Shown here: positions 47,213 to 56,039 of the stretch, piece by piece | Numbering within the stretch: position 1 is the stretch's first letter | Layout of the letters: each line of letters begins with the position of its first letter | Assembly (NCBI RefSeq): GCF_001632745.1 | Contig: NZ_LQRT01000013.1 | Location: 62,001 to 126,000 of the forward strand | Source: Aquimarina aggregata | GTDB taxonomy: Bacteria > Bacteroidota > Bacteroidia > Flavobacteriales > Flavobacteriaceae | Direction of reading: 5' to 3' | Length of the DNA: 64,000 nt | Program-made: the position numbers and the translations under genes | The notes under the pieces: generated by a model | Told to the model about the DNA's origin: nothing | The model's database searches: none | The model's input: only the letters and a program-made list of their open reading frames with translations

Positions 47213-49693
47213 ATGAAAAAACTATTCTTCACACTTTTTGTCGCAACGACATGTATAACTTACGCTCAAAATAAATTACAGTCTCCTGAAGAGTTTTTAG
47301 GATACAAAATTGGAGATCAATTTACGCGCCATTCTGATGTAATTCAATACTTCAAACATGTAGCAAACAACTCTAAAATGGTAAGCTATAAAACCTATGG
47401 GAAGACAAATGAAAGAAGACCTTTGACTTATGCTATTGTCTCTTCTGAAGAAAATATTAACACTATTGAAAACATACGATTAGAACATCTTAAAAATGCT
47501 GGAATTGTAGAAGGAACGGCTACGTCAAAAAAAGCTATTGTATGGCTGAGTTATAATGTTCATGGCAATGAAGCATCAAGCACAGAAGCTGCCATGAAAA
47601 CGATTCATGAACTAATTACAAAAAAAGAATCTTGGCTTGAAAATACCGTGGTAATTATAGACCCGTGTATAAACCCTGATGGTCGCGATCGATATGTAAA
47701 TTGGTATAATCAAGTAAAAGCAACTCCGTATAATACTGATCAAAATGCTACAGAACATAATGAACCTTGGCCAGGAGGAAGACCAAATCATTATCTATTC
47801 GATTTAAATCGTGATTGGGCATGGGCCACACAAATAGAATCTCAACAACGTTTAAAAATTTACAATCAATGGATGCCACATATTCATGTAGACTTTCATG
47901 AACAAGGAATAAATGAACCATACTATTTTGCTCCTGCTGCAGAACCTTTTCATGAGATCATAACACCTTGGCAACGTGATTTTCAAACTCAGATCGGTAA
48001 AAACCACGCTAAATATTTTGATAAAGAAGGGTGGTTATTTTTTACCCGAGAACGTTTTGATTTACTATACCCAAGTTACGGAGACACCTACCCTACATTT
48101 ATGGGAGCTATAGGAATGACATATGAACAAGCAGGTCATGGTCGGGCAGGATTAGGTATACAAACAGACGAAGGATATGTATTAACTTTAAAAGATAGAG
48201 CATTACACCATACTGCTACGGGATTATCTACTGTAGAAATGTCTTCTAAAAATGCACTTAAATTAAATGAAGAATTTAAAAAATTCTTTATCAATACCGA
48301 TTTAAAATATAAAAGTTATGTGCTAAATGGTCCTAAAGACAAAATAAAAGCATTAACTACATTACTTGATAAACAAGAAATCAAATATGGTTTCACTAAA
48401 ACGCCTAAAGTAACTGGATATAATTTTAGAGAAAACAAACAAGGTAGTATTAATGCTAATGGAGCACTTGTAGTAAGCACTAATCAACCCAAAGGAAAAA
48501 TGGTCAAAGTACTTTTTGAACCCGACGCTAAATTAAGTAACCCCCTTACCTATGATATTACTGCTTGGAGTATACCTCATGCCTATGGTCTGGAAGCAAT
48601 TGCGTCTACATCACTTGTTGCCACAAATCAAAGTAAACAACAAGAACCTATAGCCAACATCGCTAATGCATCGGGAGCAGGATATATCACAAAATGGAAT
48701 AGCATCAATGATGCTGCATTTATGGCAGATTTAGTACAAAATTCTATCAGAGTACGTTTTAGCGAAAAAAACTTCTCTAATAATGGTGATGATTTTAAAA
48801 AAGGAAGTTTAATTATAACTAAGAGCGATAATATAAGTACTAAAGATTATGACAAAATTGTTATAAAAATTGCCAATAAACATCATCGTAAACTATTCAC
48901 TGCAACAAGTAGTTTTGCATCTAAAGGTGTTGATTTTGGTTCTCCAGAAGTAAAACTAATTAATAAACAGCGAATTGCTATATTAAAGGGTGACTATGTT
49001 TCTTCATTAAGCTATGGTGAACTTTGGCATTTCTTTGAACAACAATTAAACTACCCCATAACAAGTATAGACTCGCAATATTTTAATAAAGTAAATCTTA
49101 ATTCATATGATGTTCTGATATTACCCAATGGGTCTTATAGAGGAGAAATAAGTGCTAGTACACTTAACAAATTAAAAAAATGGGTGCAACAAGGTGGAAA
49201 ATTAATTGCTATGGCAGGGGCCGTTGGAACTTTTGCAGGTAAAGAAGGGTTTGATCTTATAAAAAACAAACCTAAACCGAAAAAAAAGGATTCTATCGGA
49301 AATTTGACTCCATATGACCAGCGAGAACGTGAAAATGTAAAAGATCTAATAACTGGTAGTATTTTTAAAACTAAAGTAGACCCCTCTCACCCTATGGCTT
49401 TTGGATATGATGACACCTATTTTAGCTTAAAATTAAATAATAATTCATATAAATTACTAAAAAAAGGATACAATATAGCGTATATGCAAAGTCCAGAAAA
49501 TGTATCTGGATTTTCAGGAAAAACGGCTCTTAAAAACTTAAATAATTCACTAGTATTTGGTGAAGCCCGAATTGGTAAAGGAAGTGTTATTTATATGGTC
49601 GACAATCCTATGTTTCGGTCTTTCTGGGAAAATGGTAAGCTTTTCTTAGTAAATGCTATATTTTTCACCAATAATAATAAATTTAGGCTTTAA
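47213..49693 (+). CDS. M14 family zinc carboxypeptidase
   Basis: An 826-residue exported enzyme with signal peptide (LFVATTCITYAQ). Zinc ligands: His117 and Glu120 in NVHGNEASS, and His in VDFHEQGINEPYYF; the GMTYEQAG segment supplies the catalytic Glu. DPCINPDGRDRYVNWYN is typical of the family. The C-terminal ~250 residues form a class I glutamine amidotransferase-like/GATase domain (LPNGSYRGEIS, QGGKLIAMAGA). Expected to remove C-terminal residues from peptides in the periplasm. It is followed by an M3 peptidase gene, 81 bases on. Confidence 0.92.
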   Translation: MKKLFFTLFVATTCITYAQNKLQSPEEFLGYKIGDQFTRHSDVIQYFKHVANNSKMVSYKTYGKTNERRPLTYAIVSSEENINTIENIRLEHLKNAGIVEGTATSKKAIVWLSYNVHGNEASSTEAAMKTIHELITKKESWLENTVVIIDPCINPDGRDRYVNWYNQVKATPYNTDQNATEHNEPWPGGRPNHYLFDLNRDWAWATQIESQQRLKIYNQWMPHIHVDFHEQGINEPYYFAPAAEPFHEIITPWQRDFQTQIGKNHAKYFDKEGWLFFTRERFDLLYPSYGDTYPTFMGAIGMTYEQAGHGRAGLGIQTDEGYVLTLKDRALHHTATGLSTVEMSSKNALKLNEEFKKFFINTDLKYKSYVLNGPKDKIKALTTLLDKQEIKYGFTKTPKVTGYNFRENKQGSINANGALVVSTNQPKGKMVKVLFEPDAKLSNPLTYDITAWSIPHAYGLEAIASTSLVATNQSKQQEPIANIANASGAGYITKWNSINDAAFMADLVQNSIRVRFSEKNFSNNGDDFKKGSLIITKSDNISTKDYDKIVIKIANKHHRKLFTATSSFASKGVDFGSPEVKLINKQRIAILKGDYVSSLSYGELWHFFEQQLNYPITSIDSQYFNKVNLNSYDVLILPNGSYRGEISASTLNKLKKWVQQGGKLIAMAGAVGTFAGKEGFDLIKNKPKPKKKDSIGNLTPYDQRERENVKDLITGSIFKTKVDPSHPMAFGYDDTYFSLKLNNNSYKLLKKGYNIAYMQSPENVSGFSGKTALKNLNNSLVFGEARIGKGSVIYMVDNPMFRSFWENGKLFLVNAIFFTNNNKFRL

Positions 49694-49774
49694 CACATCA
49701 TAAATTAAGCTAAAAACGATACTCTATTAATCAAATATCATCAATCAAAATACACATAATTAATACACAATACG

Positions 49775-51943
49775 ATGAATACACTACACATTACTAAAAC
49801 TGTAAAAATAATGGCGCTCTCTGCCACTGTTTTTATAACTAGTTGTAATCAAAAGAAAGAACCTGTGAAAACAAGTACAGCACCTGAAAAAACAGAAAAT
49901 GTTTTATTAAAAGAATGGACCGGACCTTACGGAGGAACACCTGCGTTTGACAAAATGAACCTTAGCGATCTAAAGCCCGCACTTGAAAAAGGCATGGCTT
50001 TAAACCTTGAAGAAATTGATCAAATTGCTAACAACAGTGAAGCACCGACTTTCGAAAATACAATTGTTGCCATGGAAAAAGCAGGATCAGAGCTTGATCG
50101 TGTATTTACTTACTATGGCATTTTAAGTAGTAATATGTCTTCACCAGAGTTTAGAGAGATCCAAAAAGAGATGGCTCCTAAATTATCAGAATTTAGATCA
50201 AAAATATCACAGAATGAAAAATTATTTAAACGTATTAAAGCTGTTTATAATAGTACCTTAAAAACACCTTTAGAAGAAGATCAACAACGTGTTGTGCAGC
50301 TCACCTATGAAGGTTTTGCTATGAACGGCGCAGAATTAGATGCAGAAAAGAAAAAAAGGTATGCCGCCATTAACAAAGAACTATCTGGATTATACACTAA
50401 TTTTTCTAACAACATATTAGCCGATGAAGAAGGATATGTAACATATCTTACCAAAGATCAATTAAATGGATTGTCAGAACCTTTAATTAAAGCATATGCA
50501 AAAGCGGCTAAAGATCGTGGACAAGAAGGTAAATATGCTGTTACCAATACACGTTCATCTATGGATCCATTTTTAACTTACTCAACAGAAAGAGCCCTAC
50601 GAGAAAAAGTTTGGAAGAATTATTACTCGCGTGGTGATAATGGAGATGATAAAGATAATAATGAAAATATCGCCAAAATTTTAAAACTACGAAAAGAACG
50701 TGTTGGATTACTTGGGTACGATAACTTTGCTGATTGGAGGTTACAAAACCGAATGGCCAAAAACCCTCAAAATGCGATGCAATTAATGAATGCTGTTTGG
50801 CCTGCTGCTATTGCTCGAGTAAAAGAAGAAGTTACCGATATGCAAGCTGTTGCTAATTCAAACAAAGACAACATTACTATCGAACCTTGGGACTATAGAT
50901 TCTATGCAGAAAAAGTTAGAAAAAAGAAATACGATCTAGACTCTGATGAAGTAAAGCAATACTTGCAATTAGATAAGTTAAGAGAAGCTATGTTTTTTGT
51001 GGCTGGTGAATTGTTCAATTTTAAATTTACCCCTGTAGCAGATGGTAAAGTTCCCGTATTTCATGAAGATGTAAAAGTATGGGAGGTAAATGATAAAACA
51101 TCAGGAAAACATATCGGACTTTGGTATTTAGATCCTTTTGCAAGAACTGGAAAACGTTCTGGTGCCTGGGCTACAACCTACAGAAGCCATACTACATTTG
51201 ATGGTAACAAAACAGTATTGGGTTCTAATAATTCTAATTTTGTAAAACCAGCCCCAGGAGAACCTGTTTTAGTTTCATGGGATGACGCTTCTACCTTTTT
51301 TCATGAGTTTGGACACGCACTCCACTTCTTTTCTTCAGAAGTAAGGTACCCAACCTTAAATGGAGGTGTTCGTGATTATACCGAATTTCAATCTCAATTA
51401 TTAGAACGTTGGTTAGCTACAGATAAAGTAATCGACAACTACTTAGTACACTACAAAACAGGAGAAACCATGCCTAAAGCATTGATTGAAAAAGTAAAAA
51501 AAGCGGCTACATTTAATCAAGGTTTTGCTACAACAGAATATTTGGCGTCTGCATTAATGGACATGAAATTTCATTTAGCCGATCCAGAAAATATAGATGT
51601 TGACGCATTCGAAAAAGAAACTCTAACCGAATTAAAAATGCCTAAAGAATTAGTAATGCGTCATCGTACACCGCATTTCGGACATGTTTTTTCTGGAGAA
51701 GGTTACGCTACCGCATACTACGGTTATATGTGGGCTGATGTACTAACATCTGATGCTGCTGAAGCTTTCGCTGAAGCCCCTGGAGGGTTTTATGATAAGG
51801 AAGTTGCAGCTAAACTTGTTAAATATTTATTTGCACCCCGCAATGCTATGGACCCTGCAGAAGCATATCGCAAATTTAGAGGTCGAGATGCTAAAATTGA
51901 AGCTTTAATGAAAGATAGAGGATTTCCAGTTCCTAAATCTTAA
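49775..51943 (+). CDS. M3 family metallopeptidase (dipeptidyl carboxypeptidase type)
   Basis: A 722-residue lipoprotein (signal ending ITSCNQKKE) of the M3 thimet/Dcp family. The zinc motif HEFGHALH is at residues 510-517, with the third ligand Glu in the TEFQSQLLERW segment. The substrate-gripping GYATAYYGYMW segment near the C-terminus is conserved. It probably removes C-terminal dipeptides in the periplasm, so together with the M14 enzyme it may make amino acids from peptides. A very long hairpin follows. Confidence 0.95.
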   Translation: MNTLHITKTVKIMALSATVFITSCNQKKEPVKTSTAPEKTENVLLKEWTGPYGGTPAFDKMNLSDLKPALEKGMALNLEEIDQIANNSEAPTFENTIVAMEKAGSELDRVFTYYGILSSNMSSPEFREIQKEMAPKLSEFRSKISQNEKLFKRIKAVYNSTLKTPLEEDQQRVVQLTYEGFAMNGAELDAEKKKRYAAINKELSGLYTNFSNNILADEEGYVTYLTKDQLNGLSEPLIKAYAKAAKDRGQEGKYAVTNTRSSMDPFLTYSTERALREKVWKNYYSRGDNGDDKDNNENIAKILKLRKERVGLLGYDNFADWRLQNRMAKNPQNAMQLMNAVWPAAIARVKEEVTDMQAVANSNKDNITIEPWDYRFYAEKVRKKKYDLDSDEVKQYLQLDKLREAMFFVAGELFNFKFTPVADGKVPVFHEDVKVWEVNDKTSGKHIGLWYLDPFARTGKRSGAWATTYRSHTTFDGNKTVLGSNNSNFVKPAPGEPVLVSWDDASTFFHEFGHALHFFSSEVRYPTLNGGVRDYTEFQSQLLERWLATDKVIDNYLVHYKTGETMPKALIEKVKKAATFNQGFATTEYLASALMDMKFHLADPENIDVDAFEKETLTELKMPKELVMRHRTPHFGHVFSGEGYATAYYGYMWADVLTSDAAEAFAEAPGGFYDKEVAAKLVKYLFAPRNAMDPAEAYRKFRGRDAKIEALMKDRGFPVPKS

Positions 51944-51965
51944 GAATCTAAAATATAGTGATAAC

Positions 51966-52010
51966 ATACACATATATCTAGATTATCTAGATATATGTGT
52001 ATTTTTATAT
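51966..52010 (+). terminator. Long perfect hairpin terminator after the M3 gene
   Basis: ATACACATATATCTAGAT, one base, then its exact reverse complement (18-bp arms, 51966-51983 and 51985-52002) followed by TTTTATATAT. It ends the peptidase transcript and stands at the left edge of the cassette-like region. Confidence 0.8.
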
Positions 52011-52076
52011 ATAATAAATATGTAGGCTAGTAAACATTGTGAATTATTAGTAGTAATTGATTCTTATTGAAAAATA

Positions 52077-52601
52077 ATGGATATTAAAACGATACGAGAA
52101 AATTATAAAAAAATGTCAATAGAAGAATTGACTAAATTGGTTGCTGAAATAAAAACTCTAAGACCAGAAGCTATTCTATTCCTACAACAAGAATTAATAT
52201 CCAGAGAAGAAACCCAAAAAGCCTTAAATATTACTAATTATTTACTTTCAATAAAGTATCACATTAGTGAAAGTGTTTTATTTGATTATATAACCAAACT
52301 TAAGAAAAAAGGATTTTCGGAAACCGAAATAGATAAAGATTTAGAAGAGAAACACGGAATTGATAAAAACTATTCTCAACTCATAAAGTCAAACCTGAAT
52401 TCAAAAGGGAAAGAGAATATAATCATTGGGTTGGCTATGATAATTATTCCTTTAGTTTTTGGAATAATTTTGATTTCTCTAAATGCCTTTATTGGAATAT
52501 TCCCATTACTGTTAATTGGAATCGGAATCTGGAGATTAAATAAAGGTCTATTACAAAGAAAAGTCAATAACAAAATAAAAACTACTTCCCACACTATATA
52601 A
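52077..52601 (+). CDS. Hypothetical membrane protein of the cassette region
   Basis: A 174-residue protein whose first ~120 residues are charged and helical (EELTKLVAEIKTLRPEA, LKKKGFSETEIDKDLEEKHGI) and whose C-terminal part has two hydrophobic helices (IIIGLAMIIIPLVFGIILISL and IGIFPLLLIGIGIW). The last nine residues are KIKTTSHTI, and the final codons and stop lie inside palindromic repeat R3. The unrelated gene ending at 54312 has a near-identical end. I do not recognise the family. Confidence 0.6.
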   Translation: MDIKTIRENYKKMSIEELTKLVAEIKTLRPEAILFLQQELISREETQKALNITNYLLSIKYHISESVLFDYITKLKKKGFSETEIDKDLEEKHGIDKNYSQLIKSNLNSKGKENIIIGLAMIIIPLVFGIILISLNAFIGIFPLLLIGIGIWRLNKGLLQRKVNNKIKTTSHTI

Positions 52602-52656
52602 CAAAACATAGTTACCCTTCGGGACAACAACGTTTGTTATATTTAACGTTGAGGCA
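52572..52656 (+). repeat. Palindromic cassette-type repeat, copy R3
   Basis: Starts AAAATAAAAACTACT, then CACTATATAACAAAA; TATAACAAA (52597-52605) is the exact reverse complement of TTTGTTATA (52633-52641), and the copy ends TATATTTAACGTTGAGGC. It overlaps the end of the gene at 52077-52601 and supplies its stop codon; the next gene starts 12 bases after it. Confidence 0.75.
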
Positions 52657-52668
52657 AATTAAAACGAA

Positions 52669-53436
52669 ATGAAATTACCCAAGTTAATCTTTATAGTTTT
52701 TTTTTCTTTAACCTGCCTGGGTTGTAAATCACAAACATCGGTTTCTCGAGTAGAAATAGTTGAGCCAACTATTGAGCAAGAAGCAACATCAATTTGGAGA
52801 ACAATCAATGATATTACTTTTTTTGAAAAACAAGGTTATAAAATTAATCTACCAAAGGATTCGTTAATCGACTCATTGATAACAAAATCAAAGAATGGAA
52901 CTTTTGGAAATGAAGACTTTAATACTATTTACACCCTTGTAGAAACAAAAATATTCGACAAAAAAAATTATGAACCAGCGATACAAAAAGTTACGAATCA
53001 AACAGAACTTATTAGTAGTCTAGTTTATGAAATAGATACTTCTAAACACCAATGGCATTGGAACTTCAATATGTTTGATAAATATAGAGTTATATTCACT
53101 TTATTTGGAACAGGAGGAAGTTACGACCCTGATGAAGGAACTATCACTTTATTGACGAATATGAAAGGAGATTTCATGAATTATAAAAACCCTGTGAACA
53201 CAATAATTCATGAAATCACACATATGGGAATGGAATATTCAATTGTACGGAAATACAATCTCACTCACGGATTGAAAGAAAGAATTGTAGACACTTTTAT
53301 TCATATTATGTTTAAGGAACAATTACCCGAATACAAAATCCAAAATATGGGAGATACTAAAATAGATAAGTATTTTAATCAGAAAAAAGATATCGATTCT
53401 CTAAACACTACATTATCAAAATTTTTGAATAAATAA
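52669..53436 (+). CDS. Lipoprotein with HExxH motif (putative metallopeptidase)
   Basis: A 255-residue protein with a lipoprotein signal (FFSLTCLGCKS; lipobox Cys near residue 19). HEITH at residues 181-185 fits the zinc site of metallopeptidases, in a hydrophobic helix (NTIIHEITHMGMEYS). Otherwise I do not recognise it. It lies between repeats R3 and R4, both within a few bases of its ends, as one unit of the cassette-like array. Confidence 0.6.
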   Translation: MKLPKLIFIVFFSLTCLGCKSQTSVSRVEIVEPTIEQEATSIWRTINDITFFEKQGYKINLPKDSLIDSLITKSKNGTFGNEDFNTIYTLVETKIFDKKNYEPAIQKVTNQTELISSLVYEIDTSKHQWHWNFNMFDKYRVIFTLFGTGGSYDPDEGTITLLTNMKGDFMNYKNPVNTIIHEITHMGMEYSIVRKYNLTHGLKERIVDTFIHIMFKEQLPEYKIQNMGDTKIDKYFNQKKDIDSLNTTLSKFLNK

Positions 53437-53437
53437 C

Positions 53438-53574
53438 TTGCCGTAACAACATGCATAAAACATAACTAGTAAGTGCTAAACTGAAAGTAAAAGTTAGCAG
53501 CCAATGTCCAGAAAAAACCGAAAAACAAAGTAACATTTTGCTCGGCTACGAGACATATATTAAACGTTAGTGCT
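53438..53574 (+). repeat. Palindromic cassette-type repeat, copy R4
   Basis: Starts TTGCCGTAACAACATGCAT two bases after the stop of the HExxH lipoprotein gene and ends GTAACATTTTGCTCGGCTA, CGAGACATATATTAAACGTTAG, 12 bases before the next gene. The right half closely matches that of R1 and R6. Confidence 0.75.
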
Positions 53575-53586
53575 AATTACTCAAAA

Positions 53587-54312
53587 ATGAAAATACCTAA
53601 AATTAAAAGAATAATTGACAGACGTATTCTAATCAACTACCAAGTTGACAAGGAAGTTTTAGAAAATTATTTACCGAAGCCATTTAAACCTAAACTGGTA
53701 AATGGAAAAGGTGTTGCTGGAATATGTTTAATCAGACTAAAAGAAATCAGACCTAAAGGGTTACCAAAACAAATCGGAATTTCCTCTGAGAACGGAGCTC
53801 ATAGAATTGCAGTTGAATGGAATGAAAATGGAAAATTAAACGAAGGTGTTTATATTCCGAGAAGAGATACTTCTTCGAAATTGAACTCTTTAGCTGGAGG
53901 AACTATGTTTCCTGGAATTCATCATCTTGCTGAATTTACGGTTAATGAATCAGATAGGAATTATAATGTGGCATTTATTAGTGATGATGGAACCTCTTTA
54001 TCAATCGAGGCTCGTGAGACTGACAAATGGAATGAAGAAAGTGTATTTGAAAATCTAAATTGTGTCTCAGATTTTTTCGAGAATGGTTCAATTGGTTATT
54101 CTCCTGGCAAAAATGAATTTGACGGATTAAAACTCGAGGCATATAACTGGAAAGTATCTCTTTTGGAGGTAAAAGAGGTGCAATCAAGTTTTTTTGAGAA
54201 TGAAGACATTTTTCCAAAAGGTTCTGTGAAATTTGATAATGCTCTTTTGATGAGAGATATTGAACACGAATGGATTGCATTGGAAAAAATAAAAACTACT
54301 AACACTATATAA
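53587..54312 (+). CDS. DUF2071 family protein
   Basis: A 241-residue protein with MKIPKIKRIIDRRILINYQVDKEVLENYLPKPF and IHHLAEFTV. The pattern of the first 40 residues is the DUF2071 start, an acetoacetate-decarboxylase-like fold whose members are of unknown function. The C-terminus is KIKTTNTI with the stop inside repeat R5, almost the same as that of the unrelated gene ending at 52601. Unit of the cassette-like array. Confidence 0.8.
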   Translation: MKIPKIKRIIDRRILINYQVDKEVLENYLPKPFKPKLVNGKGVAGICLIRLKEIRPKGLPKQIGISSENGAHRIAVEWNENGKLNEGVYIPRRDTSSKLNSLAGGTMFPGIHHLAEFTVNESDRNYNVAFISDDGTSLSIEARETDKWNEESVFENLNCVSDFFENGSIGYSPGKNEFDGLKLEAYNWKVSLLEVKEVQSSFFENEDIFPKGSVKFDNALLMRDIEHEWIALEKIKTTNTI

Positions 54313-54364
54313 CAAAAAATAGCCGCACTATAGGTCAGTAACATTCGTTATATTTAACGTTTGG
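54286..54364 (+). repeat. Palindromic cassette-type repeat, copy R5
   Basis: Starts AAAATAAAAACTACTAACAC, then TATATAACAAAA, and ends TCGTTATATTTAACGTTTGG, 7 bases before the next start codon. It shares its first ~15 bases and the ACTATATAACAAA block with R3, and supplies the stop codon of the DUF2071 gene. Confidence 0.75.
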
Positions 54365-54371
54365 TACAATT

Positions 54372-54974
54372 ATGACAAATACTATTTTCCATAACGAAGA
54401 ATTTGAAATAAATAGAATTTCTATACCTGAATTCAAATTAAAGAATGGGAATCTTATTAGGATTTATGTCCCAAATTTTGACAGGAAATATCTGCCTTTA
54501 GGTTTTGATTTAACTATTGAATTAATAAAACGTTTTCAAAATCAAAAACCTGATTTTCCATGGGCAAAAAACTATCAACAAGGGACATTAATGGAATTAT
54601 TAAGTCCTTTGACTGTAAATAAATACCTGATCAATAAAATGAGGATTGACAAATTGATAGCTCAAAAAATTGTCGAAGAGATCGGAATTAATTCAAAAGA
54701 CAAATTAGGAAATTTAAGTTTCACAAATAGAAAAGCGCTAATAATAAAAGCACTGTTTAACAAAAACAATAGTATAATTTTGGATTATTACGGAGTAGGT
54801 GCTAACGGAATTGGATTTTTGGAAAGTTTAGTAAATTCCGAAATAAAAAATGGTAAATCTGCCATCACATTTGATAGATTAGAATTTAAAGCTGATAAAG
54901 AACCGTTTCAAAATATTATCCCAATAGAAATAAAAAACTGTCCCCTTCACGATAATTGTGATCACAGCAGCTAA
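54372..54974 (+). CDS. Hypothetical protein of the cassette region (weak ABC-like resemblance)
   Basis: A 200-residue protein without signal or membrane segment. The second half has FTNRKALIIKALFNKNNSIILDYYGVGANGIGFLESLVNSEIKNGKSAITFD, in which an LDYYG segment sits like the Walker B/D-loop of an ABC ATPase and NGKSAI like the following strand. I see no Walker A (GxxxxGK[ST]) in the first half, so it is at best a degenerate relative. The last ~15 residues (KNCPLHDNCDHSS) are encoded by repeat R6, so the natural end may lie before them. Function not known. Confidence 0.5.
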   Translation: MTNTIFHNEEFEINRISIPEFKLKNGNLIRIYVPNFDRKYLPLGFDLTIELIKRFQNQKPDFPWAKNYQQGTLMELLSPLTVNKYLINKMRIDKLIAQKIVEEIGINSKDKLGNLSFTNRKALIIKALFNKNNSIILDYYGVGANGIGFLESLVNSEIKNGKSAITFDRLEFKADKEPFQNIIPIEIKNCPLHDNCDHSS

Positions 54975-55114
54975 GTGATGAATCGAATGGCTATTGTATT
55001 TTTGGTAAAGCGCAATGCTTGCAAGACTGAAAAAAACAGCAACTAATACGCAGATATCTTCAATGATTAGGTAACATTTTTCCTCACTACGACACAAATG
55101 TTAAACATTGATAT
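54948..55114 (+). repeat. Palindromic cassette-type repeat, copy R6
   Basis: Contains ATTGTGATCACAGCAGCTAA, GTGATGAATCGAATGG, GTATTTTTGGTAA, ATTAGGTAACATTTT and the right end AAATGTTAAACATTG. Over ~165 bases it is clearly related to R1, 38 kb away. It overlaps the 3' end of the preceding gene and lies 19 bases before the next start codon. Confidence 0.8.
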
Positions 55115-55132
55115 TAATTAACCAAAAAATAA

Positions 55133-55750
55133 ATGAATAAAGTCTGGAAACTTTCGGAGTCAAAATCAGATAAATTAATTTTGATAAAAAACCAAACTAT
55201 TTATAAAGGAAACCCTGGAAAGGAAAAAATTAACAAATTCTCTCTGGATGTTGAAACTTATTCAAATAATGAAATTGAAAAGGAATTATTTGGTATACCT
55301 TATCATTACATTAAAAAAGTAATAAATCAAAAAGGAATCAAACATATAAAAGTACTTTTCGGAAATGACTCTGAAGAAGAACTCATCATAGAAGACGAAA
55401 AAATCAAAAATGAAATTTTTGAATTCTTAAAAAAAGATATTATAGAATTAAAATACAAATTGGAATTACCAAGTTTTTTCAATTATTGTAAAGCACAGAT
55501 TTTTGCGATACTTATTTTAACTGGAATTTTTATTTGGAGTATGTATTACGCCATCGAAATTGATAAGGGCACTGTTTTTGAATTGCGTGGTGGAGGTGGA
55601 CGACTTGGAATAGGTGGACTTGTATTCATCCTTGGAAATCTTGGCAAGATGAAACTAATAATTGGATATTCCGCTTTTATAGGACTTGCACTATTATCCA
55701 TGTTTCGCAAATTAAAATCTAGAACGGAAATAGAAGTTTTATATCGATAA
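55133..55750 (+). CDS. Hypothetical membrane protein of the cassette region
   Basis: A 205-residue protein. The first ~120 residues are soluble and look like a PH-like strand-rich domain (KLILIKNQTIYKGNPG, IKVLFGNDSEEELIIEDEK), and two hydrophobic helices follow near residues 124-144 (AQIFAILILTGIFIWSMYYAI) and 160-195, with a Gly-rich loop (RGGGGRLGIGGLVFILG). I do not recognise it. Flanked closely by R6 and R7. Confidence 0.6.
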   Translation: MNKVWKLSESKSDKLILIKNQTIYKGNPGKEKINKFSLDVETYSNNEIEKELFGIPYHYIKKVINQKGIKHIKVLFGNDSEEELIIEDEKIKNEIFEFLKKDIIELKYKLELPSFFNYCKAQIFAILILTGIFIWSMYYAIEIDKGTVFELRGGGGRLGIGGLVFILGNLGKMKLIIGYSAFIGLALLSMFRKLKSRTEIEVLYR

Positions 55751-55753
55751 AAA

Positions 55754-55889
55754 CTAACACCAATAACACAATTGTGATCATAGCAGCTAAGCAATACATC
55801 GAATAGCTACTATATTTGATTATGCACAATGCTTGCAAAAAGTAAGATAACATTCTGCCCTATTACGATACATATATTATACGTTGCGC
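55754..55889 (+). repeat. Palindromic cassette-type repeat, copy R7
   Basis: Starts CTAACACCAATAACACAATT four bases after the stop of the preceding gene, contains GTGATCATAGCAGCTAAG, ACATCGAATAGCTA, CAATGCTTGCAA and ATAACATTCTGCCC, and ends CATATATTATACGTTGCGC. It closes the run of four genes that have repeats on both sides. Confidence 0.75.
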
Positions 55890-56004
55890 TTCAGTATAAT
55901 AAACCGCTAACTAAGACTAAAATTCTTTAGAAAAATTAGACAAAACTTACTTTTTAGAGTAAAATCGAAAATATTTTAAACCTATTCTTGGAGAAATTAT
56001 TTTT

Positions 56005-56012
56005 TACTTTTG
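56005..56012 (+). promoter_or_regulatory. Candidate -7 element of the LytTR gene
   Basis: TACTTTTG matches TAnnTTTG, 28 bases before the ATG at 56040. The nearest upstream TTG is 14 bases away, shorter than usual. Confidence 0.35.
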
Positions 56013-56039
56013 AATATTACAAAAAAAAGTTTCTAATTT

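Noticed and set aside
52572-55889. Canonical integron attC sites
   Set aside because: The architecture is similar, but most copies do not end in GTTRRRY and no IntI-type integrase or attI is in the window, so I report the repeats as cassette-like only.
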